Shown here piece by piece: positions 18,968-28,934 of a DNA stretch of 64,000 nt (within the stretch, counting starts at the first letter, position 1; each line of letters begins with the position of its first letter). This DNA is from Flavobacteriaceae bacterium (GTDB lineage: Bacteria > Bacteroidota > Bacteroidia > Flavobacteriales > Flavobacteriaceae): NCBI GenBank assembly GCA_947483075.1, contig CANKLE010000003.1, positions 169,779 through 233,778 on the forward strand, written 5' to 3'. A program made the translations under genes and the position numbers. The notes under the pieces were generated by a model. That model made no database searches and was not told the DNA's origin. It saw only the letters and a program-made list of their open reading frames with translations.

Positions 18968-18996
18968 TTGATATTTAGTAGTTTAGGATATATTTG
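18968..18996 (+). promoter_or_regulatory. dnaN promoter
   Basis: TTG at 18968-18970 and TATATTTG at 18989-18996 are separated by 18 bases, a good fit to the Bacteroidetes sigma factor consensus (TTG at -33 and TAnnTTTG at -7). The start codon is 57 bases downstream. Confidence 0.7.
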
Positions 18997-19053
18997 TAGA
19001 AATGTATGAACCTCTTGTCGAAAGGAATTCTACACCCTTAAAATTGTAAGAAA

Positions 19054-20172
19054 ATGAAATTTATTGTATCCAGTTCGTATTTATTAAAGCAACTTCAAGT
19101 ATTGGGAAGTGTGATCAACAGCAACAACACTTTGCCCATTCTAGATAATTTCTTATTTGAATTAAACGGCAAAACCTTGACCGTTTCTTCTTCTGATTTA
19201 GAAACGACCATGTCGGCCACCCTCGAAATAGATTCTTCTAGCAAAGGAAGTGTAGCTGTTCCAGCCAAATTGTTGCTCGAAATACTAAAGACCTTTCCGG
19301 AACAACCCTTAACTTTTACAGTCGAAGAAAACAGCACCATCGAAATCAGTTCCAATTCCGGAAAATATGCGTTGGCCTATGCGCCAGGAGACGAATTCCC
19401 AAAAGCGGTGAGCTTAGATAATCCATCAACAACCTTAGTGCCTGCCGATGTTTTGGCCACTGCGGTGAGCAAAACTATTTTTGCTGCCGGTAACGACGAT
19501 TTACGTCCGGTGATGTCGGGAGTGTTCTTCCAGTTTTCGCCCGAGGGCCTCACTTTTGTAGCAACCGATGCCCATAAATTAGTAAAATATGCGCGCACCG
19601 ATGTAAAAGCTTCACAAGTAGCCGATTTCATCATGCCCAAAAAACCATTGACCATTTTAAAAGGAATTTTAGGTACTTCTGACGCCGAAGTTTCTATCGA
19701 ATACAACGACTCAAACGCTACCTTCTCTTTTGATAATTACATTTTACTTTGTCGATTAATAGACGGGAAATACCCGAATTACGAAGCCGTTATTCCAAAA
19801 GAAAACCCAAATAAATTGGTGATTGATCGCACCCAGTTTTTAAATTCGGTGCGTCGTGTGGCCATTTTCTCAAACAAAACCACCCACCAAATTCGATTGA
19901 AAATTGCTGGGGCAGAACTCAATATTTCTGCAGAAGACATTGATTACTCCAACAAAGCCGAAGAACGTCTCACTTGTGATTACCAAGGTGACGACATGCA
20001 AATTGGGTTTAATTCTCGTTTTTTGACCGAGATGCTCACCAACTTGCAATCTGATTTAATTTTATTAGAAATGTCTCTACCCAATCGTGCGGGAATTTTG
20101 ACTCCTGTTGATGGCTTAGACGAAGGCGAAACGGTGACCATGTTGGTTATGCCGGTGATGCTCAATAACTAA
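19054..20172 (+). CDS. dnaN: DNA polymerase III sliding clamp (beta subunit)
   Basis: A 372-residue protein with the three repeated clamp domains (about 1-120, 128-245, 247-372), beginning MKFIVSSSYLLKQLQ and ending in the conserved LVMPVMLNN (the MPM-type terminus). It forms the ring that tethers polymerase to DNA. It has its own promoter and a terminator, and lies away from dnaA, as is usual in this group. Confidence 0.97.
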   Translation: MKFIVSSSYLLKQLQVLGSVINSNNTLPILDNFLFELNGKTLTVSSSDLETTMSATLEIDSSSKGSVAVPAKLLLEILKTFPEQPLTFTVEENSTIEISSNSGKYALAYAPGDEFPKAVSLDNPSTTLVPADVLATAVSKTIFAAGNDDLRPVMSGVFFQFSPEGLTFVATDAHKLVKYARTDVKASQVADFIMPKKPLTILKGILGTSDAEVSIEYNDSNATFSFDNYILLCRLIDGKYPNYEAVIPKENPNKLVIDRTQFLNSVRRVAIFSNKTTHQIRLKIAGAELNISAEDIDYSNKAEERLTCDYQGDDMQIGFNSRFLTEMLTNLQSDLILLEMSLPNRAGILTPVDGLDEGETVTMLVMPVMLNN

Positions 20173-20191
20173 ACCGTATAACTTGCTCACT

Positions 20192-20223
20192 AAGCCGACA
20201 ACCTAATGGGATTTGCCGGCTTT
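20192..20223 (+). terminator. Terminator after dnaN
   Basis: A stem of AAGCCG with CGGCTT, extended by CA/TG past one mismatch, followed by seven T. It lies 20 bases after the dnaN stop. Confidence 0.75.
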
Positions 20224-20269
20224 TTTTGTCTTATATGCCCGCATATTTTTCAACACTATTCCCTAACTT

Positions 20270-21709
20270 ATGATCTCGAACGATACCATTGTTGCCTTAG
20301 CTACACCTTCTGGAGCCGGTGCCATTGCGGTTATTCGTTTATCCGGGCAACAAGCCATTACAATTGCTGCCTCTATATTTGAATCAAAAAGCGGTAAAAA
20401 TTTAGCCCAACAAAAATCGCATACCCTGCATTTGGGCGTCATTAAAGACGGCGAGCGCACCCTTGACGAAGTATTGCTTTCTATATTTAAAGGCCCAAAT
20501 TCCTATACCGGTGAAAACACCATAGAAATCTCTTGCCACGGTTCTCTTTTCATTCAGCAACAAATTATTCAATTGGCACTTCGACACGGTTGTCGCATGG
20601 CCGATGCGGGCGAATTTACCTTACGCGCTTTTTTAAATGGCAAGATTGATTTATCTCAGGCTGAAGCCGTTGCCGATTTAATTTCTTCGACTAATGAAGC
20701 CAGTCACCAACTGGCCATTCAGCAGATGCGCGGCGGTTTCTCGAATGAATTACAAGCCTTGCGCACCGAATTATTGAACTTTGCTTCGTTGATCGAATTG
20801 GAACTGGATTTTGCCGAAGAAGACGTAGCCTTTGCCGATCGAACCCAATTTAACGCCTTGATCAATCGTATTGCTTTGGTGTTGAAACGCTTGATTGATT
20901 CATTTGCCATCGGAAACGTGATCAAAAACGGAATTCCGGTAGCCATCGTGGGCGAACCCAATGTGGGTAAATCTACTTTACTTAATGCCTTGCTCAACGA
21001 AGAACGCGCCATTGTTTCAGCCATAGCCGGAACCACGCGCGATACCATAGAAGATGAATTGGTTATTGATGGAATAGGATTTCGATTCATTGACACGGCG
21101 GGCATTCGCCAAACTACCGATGAAGTCGAATCGATTGGAATTCAAAAAACCTTTGAGAAAATAGAGTTGGCACAAGTGGTGTTGTATTTGTTTGAAAGTT
21201 CCAAGTTTATTCCGCTATCGCTCCATCAGTCGGCTTACGCCTCTAGTCAAGTTTCTGGCTTGGACTACATTAATGAAATTGAATTAATAAAGAACAACTA
21301 CCCGCAAAAACAGCTGGTGGTGGTGATCAATAAAATTGATTTAATTACAGCAGCTCAAATACAAGACATCCGGAAACAATTAGCCTCCATTGAAGTATCA
21401 CCCATTCTACTCTCGGCCAAAAACAAACAGGGTGTAGAAGAATTAAAAAACCAACTCACTTCACTTGTAAACACCGGAGCGCTGCGCAACAACGAAACCA
21501 TCGTCACCAACACACGGCATTACGATGCGCTGCTCAAAGCCTTGGACGAAATTCAAAAAGTACAATACGGCATCCAAACCCATTTGTCGAGCGATTTACT
21601 GGCCATCGACATTCGCGAAGCCCTTTACCAATTTGGCCTCATTACAGGCCAAGTGAGCAACGACGAGCTGTTGGGTAATATTTTTGCGAATTTTTGTATC
21701 GGGAAATAG
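20270..21709 (+). CDS. mnmE: tRNA modification GTPase MnmE
   Basis: A 479-residue protein with the MnmE layout: N-terminal tetrahydrofolate-binding domain (TIVALATPSGAGAIAVIRLSG), helical domain, and an inserted G domain with G1 GEPNVGKS at 228-235, DTAG near 288, NKID near 358 and SAKN near 384. It ends in the signature CIGK, whose Cys is required in E. coli. With MnmG it installs the 5-carboxymethylaminomethyl group on wobble uridine of several tRNAs. Confidence 0.97.
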   Translation: MISNDTIVALATPSGAGAIAVIRLSGQQAITIAASIFESKSGKNLAQQKSHTLHLGVIKDGERTLDEVLLSIFKGPNSYTGENTIEISCHGSLFIQQQIIQLALRHGCRMADAGEFTLRAFLNGKIDLSQAEAVADLISSTNEASHQLAIQQMRGGFSNELQALRTELLNFASLIELELDFAEEDVAFADRTQFNALINRIALVLKRLIDSFAIGNVIKNGIPVAIVGEPNVGKSTLLNALLNEERAIVSAIAGTTRDTIEDELVIDGIGFRFIDTAGIRQTTDEVESIGIQKTFEKIELAQVVLYLFESSKFIPLSLHQSAYASSQVSGLDYINEIELIKNNYPQKQLVVVINKIDLITAAQIQDIRKQLASIEVSPILLSAKNKQGVEELKNQLTSLVNTGALRNNETIVTNTRHYDALLKALDEIQKVQYGIQTHLSSDLLAIDIREALYQFGLITGQVSNDELLGNIFANFCIGK

Positions 21710-21840
21710 TTGGCGGTTGTTCGTTGTCGGTTGTCGGTTCTCGGTTTTTTTCACAGAAACTGTCATTACACAAGAAGTTCAAATTGGATTAACCGGTCTA
21801 ACTATCGAGAAACGAATATCGATCAACGAAAAACGATGAT
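21710..21840. repeat. Low-complexity intergenic GTTGTCGGTT tract
   Basis: After mnmE, 21711-21746 is a degenerate repeat of GTTGTCGGTT-like units (TTGTTCGTTGTCGGTTGTCGG and variants); 21803-21838 has the complementary-looking CGAGAAACGAATATCGATCAACG. The same kind of sequence recurs at 16513-16537 and 28206-28220. No gene is visible. Confidence 0.5.
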
Positions 21841-21873
21841 AAAAAAACCGGCTCTACTAAAACCGGTTTTTTT
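21841..21873. terminator. Bidirectional terminator between mnmE and the efflux operon
   Basis: An 11-bp perfect stem (A7CCGG with CCGGT7) around an 11-nt loop, between convergent genes. Confidence 0.8.
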
Positions 21874-21881
21874 TACTTCAT

Positions 21882-23318
21882 TTATTTCCAACCGCCGCCG
21901 AGGTCTCGGTATACTTGTACCGTAGCATTGAGTTGTTCTTTCTTGGTTTCAACCAATTCCAATTGGGTTTCTAAGGCATCGCGTTGGGTCATGAGCACCT
22001 CAAAATAATCCACTCGCGCGGCTGCAAACAATTCATTTGAGGCCGAAATTGAACGATTTAAGGCCTCCACCTGCTGGGATTTTAATTGGTAGCTTTTTTC
22101 TAAGTTCCCAATTTTTGACAACTGATTGGACACTTCCATATAGGCATTCAAGATCGTACGTTGGTAATTATACAAGGCTTGAATTTGACGAGCATTGGCA
22201 TTTTTGTACTCAGCCTTTATGGCATTTCTATTGATCAATGGCGCGGCAATATCGCCGGCAAACGAATACAATAAGGATTCGGGAGTTTGAAACAAGTACT
22301 TGGTTCTAAACGCTTGCACACCGTAAGAGGCCGAAATTCCGAGTGAGGGATAAAATTCGGCGCGCGCCACTTTGACATCCAATTTGGCGGCGGCCAACTC
22401 CAATTCGGCTTGTTTGATATCCGGACGATTGGCCAATAATTGTGCCGGGATTCCCGCTTGAACAAAAGGGGCTGGCAAGGTACTCAACGTAACTTTGTCT
22501 CTGGGAATGGCTACTGGATATCTGCCCAACAAGAAATTGATCTTGTTTTCGGTTTCTTTGATGGCTTGCAGCAAATCAAATTCGCGGTGTTGAGAAGAGA
22601 ATACCTCGGCTTGAAATTTTTGTACGGCCAATTCGGTTGATCTTGCGGCTTCTTTTTGGGCCTTTACAATTTCGAGTGCATTTTTTTGCAATTCGATATT
22701 TTGGCGTACAATTTCCAATTGATTGTCATACGATTTCAATTCGTAATACGACATCGCGATCTCAGAGATCAAGTTGGTGATGACAAAATTCTTGCCTTCG
22801 ATGGTAGCCAAATAGCGAGAAATGGCAGCTTTCTTGGCCGAGCGAAGTTTTTTCCAAACGTCAATTTCCCAATGGGCATAGGCCGCTACTCTAAAGTCGG
22901 TTAAAGGTTCTGGAAACTCCATGCCGGGCATAATTTCGGTAGTGGCATCCCCAGCACCTTGACTGGTATAGCGACCCACTTTTTCAACGCTTGCACCGGC
23001 TCCAATTCCTACTGAAGGCAACAATTCGCCTTTGCGAATGCGAATGTCGTTTTTGGCCATTTCAACTTCTTGCAAAGTGATTAACAACTCTTGGTTGCGC
23101 ACCAATGCCGTATCTATGAGCTGAACCAAATACGGGTCTTTAAAGTATTTCTTCCAAGTTACCGATGACATATTTACCGTATCCAAACTTTTTTGAAAGG
23201 AATCTGGAAGCGCTGCATTATTAGCCACAGCAGACGAAACTGCTGGCATTTTACAACCAATTAACAACAAACAAACGGCTGTTATGGTAGAATAAATCGT
23301 GATTTTATACTTATACAT
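21882..23318 (-). CDS. RND efflux outer-membrane lipoprotein (OprM/NodT-like)
   Basis: A TolC-fold outer membrane factor of 478 residues from the ATG at 23318; a TTG three codons earlier is the only longer option. The lipoprotein signal is MYKYKITIYSTITAVCLLLIGC. Two OEP repeats follow (helices around 90-260 and 300-470), with the typical LANRPDIKQAELELAAAKLDVK and ASYGVQAF strands. The start overlaps the end of the RND gene by 8 bases. It forms the exit duct of the pump encoded by the two upstream genes. Confidence 0.93.
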   Translation of the reverse strand: MYKYKITIYSTITAVCLLLIGCKMPAVSSAVANNAALPDSFQKSLDTVNMSSVTWKKYFKDPYLVQLIDTALVRNQELLITLQEVEMAKNDIRIRKGELLPSVGIGAGASVEKVGRYTSQGAGDATTEIMPGMEFPEPLTDFRVAAYAHWEIDVWKKLRSAKKAAISRYLATIEGKNFVITNLISEIAMSYYELKSYDNQLEIVRQNIELQKNALEIVKAQKEAARSTELAVQKFQAEVFSSQHREFDLLQAIKETENKINFLLGRYPVAIPRDKVTLSTLPAPFVQAGIPAQLLANRPDIKQAELELAAAKLDVKVARAEFYPSLGISASYGVQAFRTKYLFQTPESLLYSFAGDIAAPLINRNAIKAEYKNANARQIQALYNYQRTILNAYMEVSNQLSKIGNLEKSYQLKSQQVEALNRSISASNELFAAARVDYFEVLMTQRDALETQLELVETKKEQLNATVQVYRDLGGGWK

Positions 23319-26300
23319 GGTGATCAATTTCTTCGGTTAATGGATTTTCTTCTTCGTTTTTAACGAGGATGTATTTTTCAGAAATTCTTCCAAATATGTA
23401 ATACAAACCTGGAATCAACAAAACGCCAAATATTGTTCCGATAAGCATCCCTCCTGCTGCGGCTGATCCGATGGTTCGGTTTCCTACTTTTCCAGGACCT
23501 GTGGCAAACACCAACGGAATTAATCCGGCAATAAAAGCAAAAGAGGTCATTAATATGGGTCGGAAACGTACTACAGAACCTTCAATAGCGGCATGAAACA
23601 CGCTAAAACCAGCTCGGTGCTTTTGGGCCGCAAATTCGACAATCAATACGGCATTTTTACCCAGTAATCCAATGAGCATTACCATGGCAACTTGTGCATA
23701 AATATTATTTTCTAAGCCAAATAATTTGATGAATAAAAAGGCGCCAAACACACCCGCTGCGAGCGAAAGAATTACCGTAAAAGGCAAAATGAAACTTTCG
23801 TATTGCGCCGCCAAAATTAAATACACAAAGCCCAAACAAATTAAGAAAATGTAGATCGCTTCGTTGCCTCGTCCTACTTCGTCTTTAGAAATCCCAGCCC
23901 AATCAATACCATAGCCTCTTGGCAACGATTTTTCGGCCACTTCATTGATGGCTTTAATCGCTTCTCCACTACTGTAGCCAGGTGCAGATTGTCCACTAAT
24001 TTCAGAGGCATTGTACATGTTTTGTCGTGTAATTTCTGACAAACCGTATACTTTATCCAATTTCATAAAGGCCGAAAACGGCACCATTTCATCGCGGTTA
24101 TTTTTGACATACAATTTCAAAATATCCTGTGGCAACGCACGGTATTCTGGCGAAGCTTGTACCATTACTTTGTACTGACGTCCAAATTTGATGAAACTAA
24201 TTTCGTAGTTACTACCAATCAAGGTGGATAACGTATTGGTGGCATTTTCGATGGTGACCCCTTTTTGTTGGGCTATATCATTGTCTATGTGCAACATGTA
24301 TTGCGGGAAACTTGCACTGTAAAAGGTAAACACCGAGGATAATTCTGGGCGTTTGTTGAGTTCTTTCACAAAGTCATTGCTCACCGTTTCCATTTTTTTG
24401 TAATCGCCAGAACCGGCTTTGTCAAGCAAGCGCAACTCAAATCCTCCAGCTGCTCCATAGCCCGGAACTGCGGGTGGTTGAAAGAATTCAATGGTGGCGC
24501 CCGAAATGTCTTTTGATTTTTCTTCTAATTCGTCAATGACTTCTTGCGAGGAGCGTGTACGTTCGTCCCAACCTTTTAAGTTGATCAAACAAGTTCCTGA
24601 GTTGGCACCAGTACCTTCTGTTAAGATTTCATACCCTGCCAATGAGGATACCGATTTTACATCGTGAATGCCTTCGGCAATTTTTTGCAAGCGTTCGGCA
24701 ATTTGATTGGTGCGCTCCAAGGTTGATCCGGGTGGAGTTTGAATTACAGCATAAAACATTCCTTGATCTTCATTGGGAATAAACCCAGAAGGCACACTTG
24801 AATTTAAAAACCAAGTTCCAATACAAAACGCAGTCAACATCCCAAACGTGATGACTCTTCTGTTTACAATGGCTCCTAAAAGCGTGCGGTATCTTTCTGA
24901 TAATCCATTGAACCAAACATTAAAGCGATCCACGATTTTATTGACAATGGTTTTCTTTTTGGGCTGCCCATGGGTATTTTTGAGCATCATCGCACAAAGA
25001 GCAGGAGTAAGCGTCAAGGCTACAATTCCCGATAGCACAATAGAAGTGGCCATAGTTATGGAGAACTGGCGGTAAAAAATACCTACAGGTCCAGACATAA
25101 AGGCAACAGGGATAAATACGGCGGCCATTACAAACGTGATGGCTATAATTGCCCCGCTCACCTCGTGCATGGCTTCTTTGGTTGCTTTTCGCGGTTTTAA
25201 ATTTTGGGTTTCCATTTTAAAATGGACCGCCTCGATCACTACAATGGCATTATCGACCACAATACCAATGGCCAAAACCAAAGCAAATAAGGTGATCAAG
25301 TTTAAGGTGATCCCAAAAAATTGCATGAAAATAAAGGTTCCGATAAGCGAAACAGGAACCGCAATGGCCGGAATTAAGGTAGAACGCCAATCGCCCAAAA
25401 ACAAAAATACGACCAAACCTACGAGCAAAAAGGCTTCCACTAAGGTGTGAATTACTTTCTCAATAGAGGCATCCAAAAATTTAGACACGTCATAACTGAT
25501 TTCATAATCCATTCCTTTAGGAAATGAACTCGATTTGATCTCGGCGAGTTTGGCCTTCACATCTTTAATAACCTGACTAGCATTACTTCCGTAGGATTGT
25601 TTTAAGACAATTGCCGCCGATGGTTTTCCGTTTAAATTAGAATAAATATCATACATCGAACTTCCAAACTCAATAGAAGCTACGTCTTTGAGTCGAAGTA
25701 GTTCGCCTTCGGGATTGGCCCGCAAAACAATATTTTCGTATTGTTCTTTGTTGGTAAATCGACCCGGATATTTGAGCACGTATTCAAAAGCCTGCGAACG
25801 TTTACCCGAACTTTCTCCTGTTTTACCCGGCGATGCTTCCAAACTTTGTTGACTCAAGGCTTCCATGACTTCGTCAGCCGAAATTTTATAGGCCAACATA
25901 CGGTCGGGTTTCAACCAAATACGCATGGCATATTCGCGGTTTCCTAAAATATCGGCAACACCTACTCCATCTACACGTTTTAATTCGGGCAAAATATTAA
26001 TGTCGGCAAAATTGAACAAGAACTTCTGATCGGCATGCGGATCGGTACTGTACAAATTTACATACATCAACATATTCGACTCCTCACGGGTAATTTTTAC
26101 CCCTTCACGGACCACCAAGGGCGGTAATTTATTTACTACAGAAGCCACACGATTTTGAACATTTAACGAAGCTTGATTGGGATCGGTTCCCAAATTAAAA
26201 ATTACCTGCACGGTTGCTTCCCCATCATTTCCAGCATCAGAGGCCATGTATTTCATGCCTGGAACCCCATTGAGCGCTCGTTCTAATGGAATAATTACCG

Positions 26301-26478
26301 ATTTAATCATCAACTCATTATTGGCTCCGGGATATTCTACCGTCACATTAACCTTTGGCGGAGAAATCGAGGGAAACTGAGTAACCGGCAATTGAACCAA
26401 GGCCAGCACTCCCAGTAAGACAATCATGAGCGAAATCACGATCGACAAAACGGGTCTTTGTATAAATTTATTAAACAT
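23311..26478 (-). CDS. RND multidrug efflux permease (AcrB/HAE1 type)
   Basis: A 1055-residue inner membrane proton antiporter with the twelve-helix RND plan and two large periplasmic loops. Family marks include QLPVTQFPSISPPKV at the N-terminus, the proton-relay Asp in IGIVVDNAIVVIEAV, the FIPVAFMSGPVGIFYRQFS motif and the C-terminal GTIFGVLLIPGLYY. These place it with AcrB/MexB pumps for hydrophobic drugs, bile-like compounds or solvents rather than metal pumps. Order in the operon: adaptor, permease, outer membrane factor. Confidence 0.95.
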   Translation of the reverse strand: MFNKFIQRPVLSIVISLMIVLLGVLALVQLPVTQFPSISPPKVNVTVEYPGANNELMIKSVIIPLERALNGVPGMKYMASDAGNDGEATVQVIFNLGTDPNQASLNVQNRVASVVNKLPPLVVREGVKITREESNMLMYVNLYSTDPHADQKFLFNFADINILPELKRVDGVGVADILGNREYAMRIWLKPDRMLAYKISADEVMEALSQQSLEASPGKTGESSGKRSQAFEYVLKYPGRFTNKEQYENIVLRANPEGELLRLKDVASIEFGSSMYDIYSNLNGKPSAAIVLKQSYGSNASQVIKDVKAKLAEIKSSSFPKGMDYEISYDVSKFLDASIEKVIHTLVEAFLLVGLVVFLFLGDWRSTLIPAIAVPVSLIGTFIFMQFFGITLNLITLFALVLAIGIVVDNAIVVIEAVHFKMETQNLKPRKATKEAMHEVSGAIIAITFVMAAVFIPVAFMSGPVGIFYRQFSITMATSIVLSGIVALTLTPALCAMMLKNTHGQPKKKTIVNKIVDRFNVWFNGLSERYRTLLGAIVNRRVITFGMLTAFCIGTWFLNSSVPSGFIPNEDQGMFYAVIQTPPGSTLERTNQIAERLQKIAEGIHDVKSVSSLAGYEILTEGTGANSGTCLINLKGWDERTRSSQEVIDELEEKSKDISGATIEFFQPPAVPGYGAAGGFELRLLDKAGSGDYKKMETVSNDFVKELNKRPELSSVFTFYSASFPQYMLHIDNDIAQQKGVTIENATNTLSTLIGSNYEISFIKFGRQYKVMVQASPEYRALPQDILKLYVKNNRDEMVPFSAFMKLDKVYGLSEITRQNMYNASEISGQSAPGYSSGEAIKAINEVAEKSLPRGYGIDWAGISKDEVGRGNEAIYIFLICLGFVYLILAAQYESFILPFTVILSLAAGVFGAFLFIKLFGLENNIYAQVAMVMLIGLLGKNAVLIVEFAAQKHRAGFSVFHAAIEGSVVRFRPILMTSFAFIAGLIPLVFATGPGKVGNRTIGSAAAGGMLIGTIFGVLLIPGLYYIFGRISEKYILVKNEEENPLTEEIDHHV

Positions 26479-26505
26479 AGAATGTTATTTTTTTTAGGAT
26501 TAAGT

Positions 26506-27588
26506 TTACTCTGCTTTCAATTTCAAGTGAGCCAAAACGTCTTCCGGTTTTTGGTAGGTGTAGGTAATTTTGTCGTTGTCTTTGGCTTTTTGAACCCCTT
26601 CTAACAAGATTTTATCGGTGGCCGAAATTCCACTGCTCACCACATACAAATCGGGTAATGAACCCGTAATGGTAATTTCACGCGATTGCACCACATTGTT
26701 TTGATCGACCACAAATACATATTGTTTGTCCTGAATTTCGTAGGTTGATTTTTGAGGAATGACCAAGGCATTACGCACCGGAACCGTGAGCTGTACTTTC
26801 CCAGTTTGACCGTTTTTTAACAAGTTATCCGTATTTGGAAAACTAGCTCTAAAAGCAATATTTCCGGTTTCGTTGTCAAATTCACTTTCAATTACTTCTA
26901 CTTTACCCTTAAACTTAAAAGGCTCATTGTTGGCTAACACAAGCGATACGATGCTATTTCCGCGGCCCTTTACATTGGTTTGGTAATCCAAATATTCGGG
27001 TTCTGTAACATTAAAATAGGCGTATACTTTGCTGTTGTCTGACAAGCTAGTGAGTAATTCACCTTCATCAATCAAGCTGCCTAATTTTTTAGGAATTCGA
27101 TCGATGGTGCCCGAGAATGGCGCACGGATTTCCGTGAAGGACAAATGCAGTTTGGCTAAGGCCACTTCGGCTTTGGCTTGATCAAACTTAGCCTGAGCAA
27201 TGGCTTGTTCGTTTTTGGATACAATGTTTTTATCGGCCAAATTCTTGGCGTTTTGCCATTCTATTTCGGCCGCTTTGGCCTCAGATTGCGCGCTCAACAA
27301 TTCTGCTTCATATACCTTTGGCATAATTTTAAACAACAACTGGCCCGCGCTTACAAATTGGCCTTCGTCTACATAAATATTTTGTAAAAATCCTTTCTCT
27401 TGTGCACGCAATTCGATGTTTTTGATAGAGCGAATTTGCGACACATATTCTTTGGTAAAAGAGGTGTCAATTTGTGCCGCATTGGTCACAACATAACTTA
27501 CCTTCTCTTCTTTCTCTTCTTTTTTCGTTGTACAACTACTAAAACACAACAAGGCCAGAACGCCTGTCAATAGGACAATTTTCTTCAT
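26506..27588 (-). CDS. RND periplasmic adaptor lipoprotein (AcrA type)
   Basis: A 360-residue membrane fusion protein with lipobox FSSC (Cys19), a split biotinyl-lipoyl domain (GFLQNIYVDEGQFVSAGQLLF near 66 and LSFTEIRAPFSGTIDRI near 150), a helical hairpin between them and beta-barrel and membrane-proximal domains after. It bridges the permease and outer membrane duct. It is the first gene of the tripartite operon, 27 bases before the permease gene. Confidence 0.94.
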   Translation of the reverse strand: MKKIVLLTGVLALLCFSSCTTKKEEKEEKVSYVVTNAAQIDTSFTKEYVSQIRSIKNIELRAQEKGFLQNIYVDEGQFVSAGQLLFKIMPKVYEAELLSAQSEAKAAEIEWQNAKNLADKNIVSKNEQAIAQAKFDQAKAEVALAKLHLSFTEIRAPFSGTIDRIPKKLGSLIDEGELLTSLSDNSKVYAYFNVTEPEYLDYQTNVKGRGNSIVSLVLANNEPFKFKGKVEVIESEFDNETGNIAFRASFPNTDNLLKNGQTGKVQLTVPVRNALVIPQKSTYEIQDKQYVFVVDQNNVVQSREITITGSLPDLYVVSSGISATDKILLEGVQKAKDNDKITYTYQKPEDVLAHLKLKAE

Positions 27589-27712
27589 GGTTTGAATAAA
27601 ATTTTAAGGAATTAAAAAACAATAAAATCGGTGATTTTTATACAAGAATCCAATTCAAAATCAGCTTGACTTTGCAAATTGAATTGAAATTAGAATGTAA
27701 AAAAATGAGGAA

Positions 27713-28102
27713 TCAAATACGTAAAACCCGCTGGGTTATGTAGAAGGGATTAGAAAAAACCAAAAATTCCAACGCAAGAAAAGGTTGAAATTTATGTGTT
27801 GAATGAACGGCAGTGTGTACATAAAAACGGTACCATTTAGGAATTATTCTGCTTAATTCAAGTTGGAATTTACAATTGGGTTCAGCCGAAGTTTCGTCGT
27901 GATTTAGGTAATCTTCTTCTAAATCGATATCGGTCAAATCTATTGCAGTAGTCAACTGATTTGAAGTAGACAACTGATTTTGTTTGATTAGACTATAACT
28001 GGGTTGAGAATTTGAAATGCTGGTGTGGGTAGAAGCAAACAGAAAGTTTCCGCCGCAAATTAGCAGAAAGCAAACGTATATAAAAGGTGGGACTACTTTC
28101 AT
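27713..28102 (-). CDS. Small exported protein of unknown function
   Basis: A 129-residue protein with an N-terminal signal (PPFIYVCFLLICGGNFLFAS), then a Ser/Thr/Gln-rich stretch, an acidic patch (LTDIDLEEDYLNHDE) and an aromatic C-terminal half (WYRFYVHTAVHSTHKF, ending ITQRVLRI). I recognise no domain. It lies 124 bases upstream of the efflux adaptor in the same direction and could be part of that transcript or a separate small unit. Confidence 0.55.
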   Translation of the reverse strand: MKVVPPFIYVCFLLICGGNFLFASTHTSISNSQPSYSLIKQNQLSTSNQLTTAIDLTDIDLEEDYLNHDETSAEPNCKFQLELSRIIPKWYRFYVHTAVHSTHKFQPFLALEFLVFSNPFYITQRVLRI

Positions 28103-28482
28103 TTCGGGGCAAAAATAACCTAAAAGCCCTTTAGTAAACGTTAAAAATATCTTATAAAAATTAAATTATTTACGAAAACGATTGAAGCAGAAGGGTTATC
28201 TGTTATCGGTTGTCGCTTAAATTGATTGAAATATTGAATGATTGAATGATTTAAAAATTGAATCCGTACAAAATAGAAATCTCTCCAATTAATTAGTATT
28301 GAGTTTTGTTTCAATAATTAGTGTCCTTTAAATTCACTACTACCTACTTCCAACTCCCCACTTCCAACTTCCCACTTCCATCAACTTTCTCCCTAAACCC
28401 TACAACCTATCACCTACTTCAATTACATTTCAACAAATATTTCACATTAAAAACCCTACATTTGCCGCTTTAAAAAATAAAT
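28103..28482. other. Intergenic region with a degenerate pyrimidine-rich repeat
   Basis: No gene visible. The left half is AT-rich, with GTTATCGGTTGTCG at about 28206-28219 and an ATTGAATG repeat. From 28345 to 28380 a unit like ACTTCCAACTCCCC is repeated about three times with drift, and C-rich text continues to about 28420. Such tracts are common between Flavobacterium genes and have no known role. The promoter for the next gene is at 28457. Confidence 0.5.
28457..28464 (+). promoter_or_regulatory. -7 box for the KTSC/Crp/TauE operon
   Basis: TACATTTG matches TAnnTTTG, 19 bases before the start at 28483. No Crp/Fnr palindrome is seen at the upstream position used by neighbouring operons. 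Confidence 0.55.
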
Positions 28483-28923
28483 ATGAAAAAAATTGGCGAA
28501 TACCGCAGTTTATTAGAAGTTGATCGTTCGGTAACCTTAAAAGAATTAAAAACCATCTACCGCAATGCGATGAAGGATAGTCATCCCGATAAATTTCAGG
28601 GAGATGAAGCGGGTTTACAAGTGGCAGAAGAAAAAAGTAGAGCCATTATTGAGGCCTATCATTTTTTGGTGAGCATCAACCCCGAAACCATTCAAAGTGG
28701 CTTGGCCGAATACCAAGAAACCTGTGCTACCGCCACCATAATAGATTACCGCTACGAAAATGTGCGTTTGCATGTGCATTTTTCTAATGGCAGCGTATAC
28801 GAATACATTTCCGTTCCCAAAGCCATTTACATCAAAATGGTCAATGCAGAATCGCCGGGTCGCTTTGCCAAAAGACATATCTTTACTAACTTTCCATACA
28901 GAAAAGTAAGTAATCAAGAATAA
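28483..28923 (+). CDS. J-domain-like / KTSC-domain fusion protein
   Basis: A 146-residue cytoplasmic protein. Residues 1-65 look like a short J domain: YRSLLEVDRSVTLKELKTIY, then the DnaK-contacting tripeptide His-Pro-Asp in DSHPDKFQG, then a helix ending in AYHFLVSINP. Residues about 80-143 form a KTSC domain (RLHVHFSNGSVYEYISVPK, GRFAKRHIFTNFPYRKV), a small fold also found at the end of some lysyl-tRNA synthetases. The combination suggests a chaperone-linked binding role. It precedes the Crp gene by 11 bases. Confidence 0.75.
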   Translation: MKKIGEYRSLLEVDRSVTLKELKTIYRNAMKDSHPDKFQGDEAGLQVAEEKSRAIIEAYHFLVSINPETIQSGLAEYQETCATATIIDYRYENVRLHVHFSNGSVYEYISVPKAIYIKMVNAESPGRFAKRHIFTNFPYRKVSNQE

Positions 28924-28934
28924 CAAACATACCC

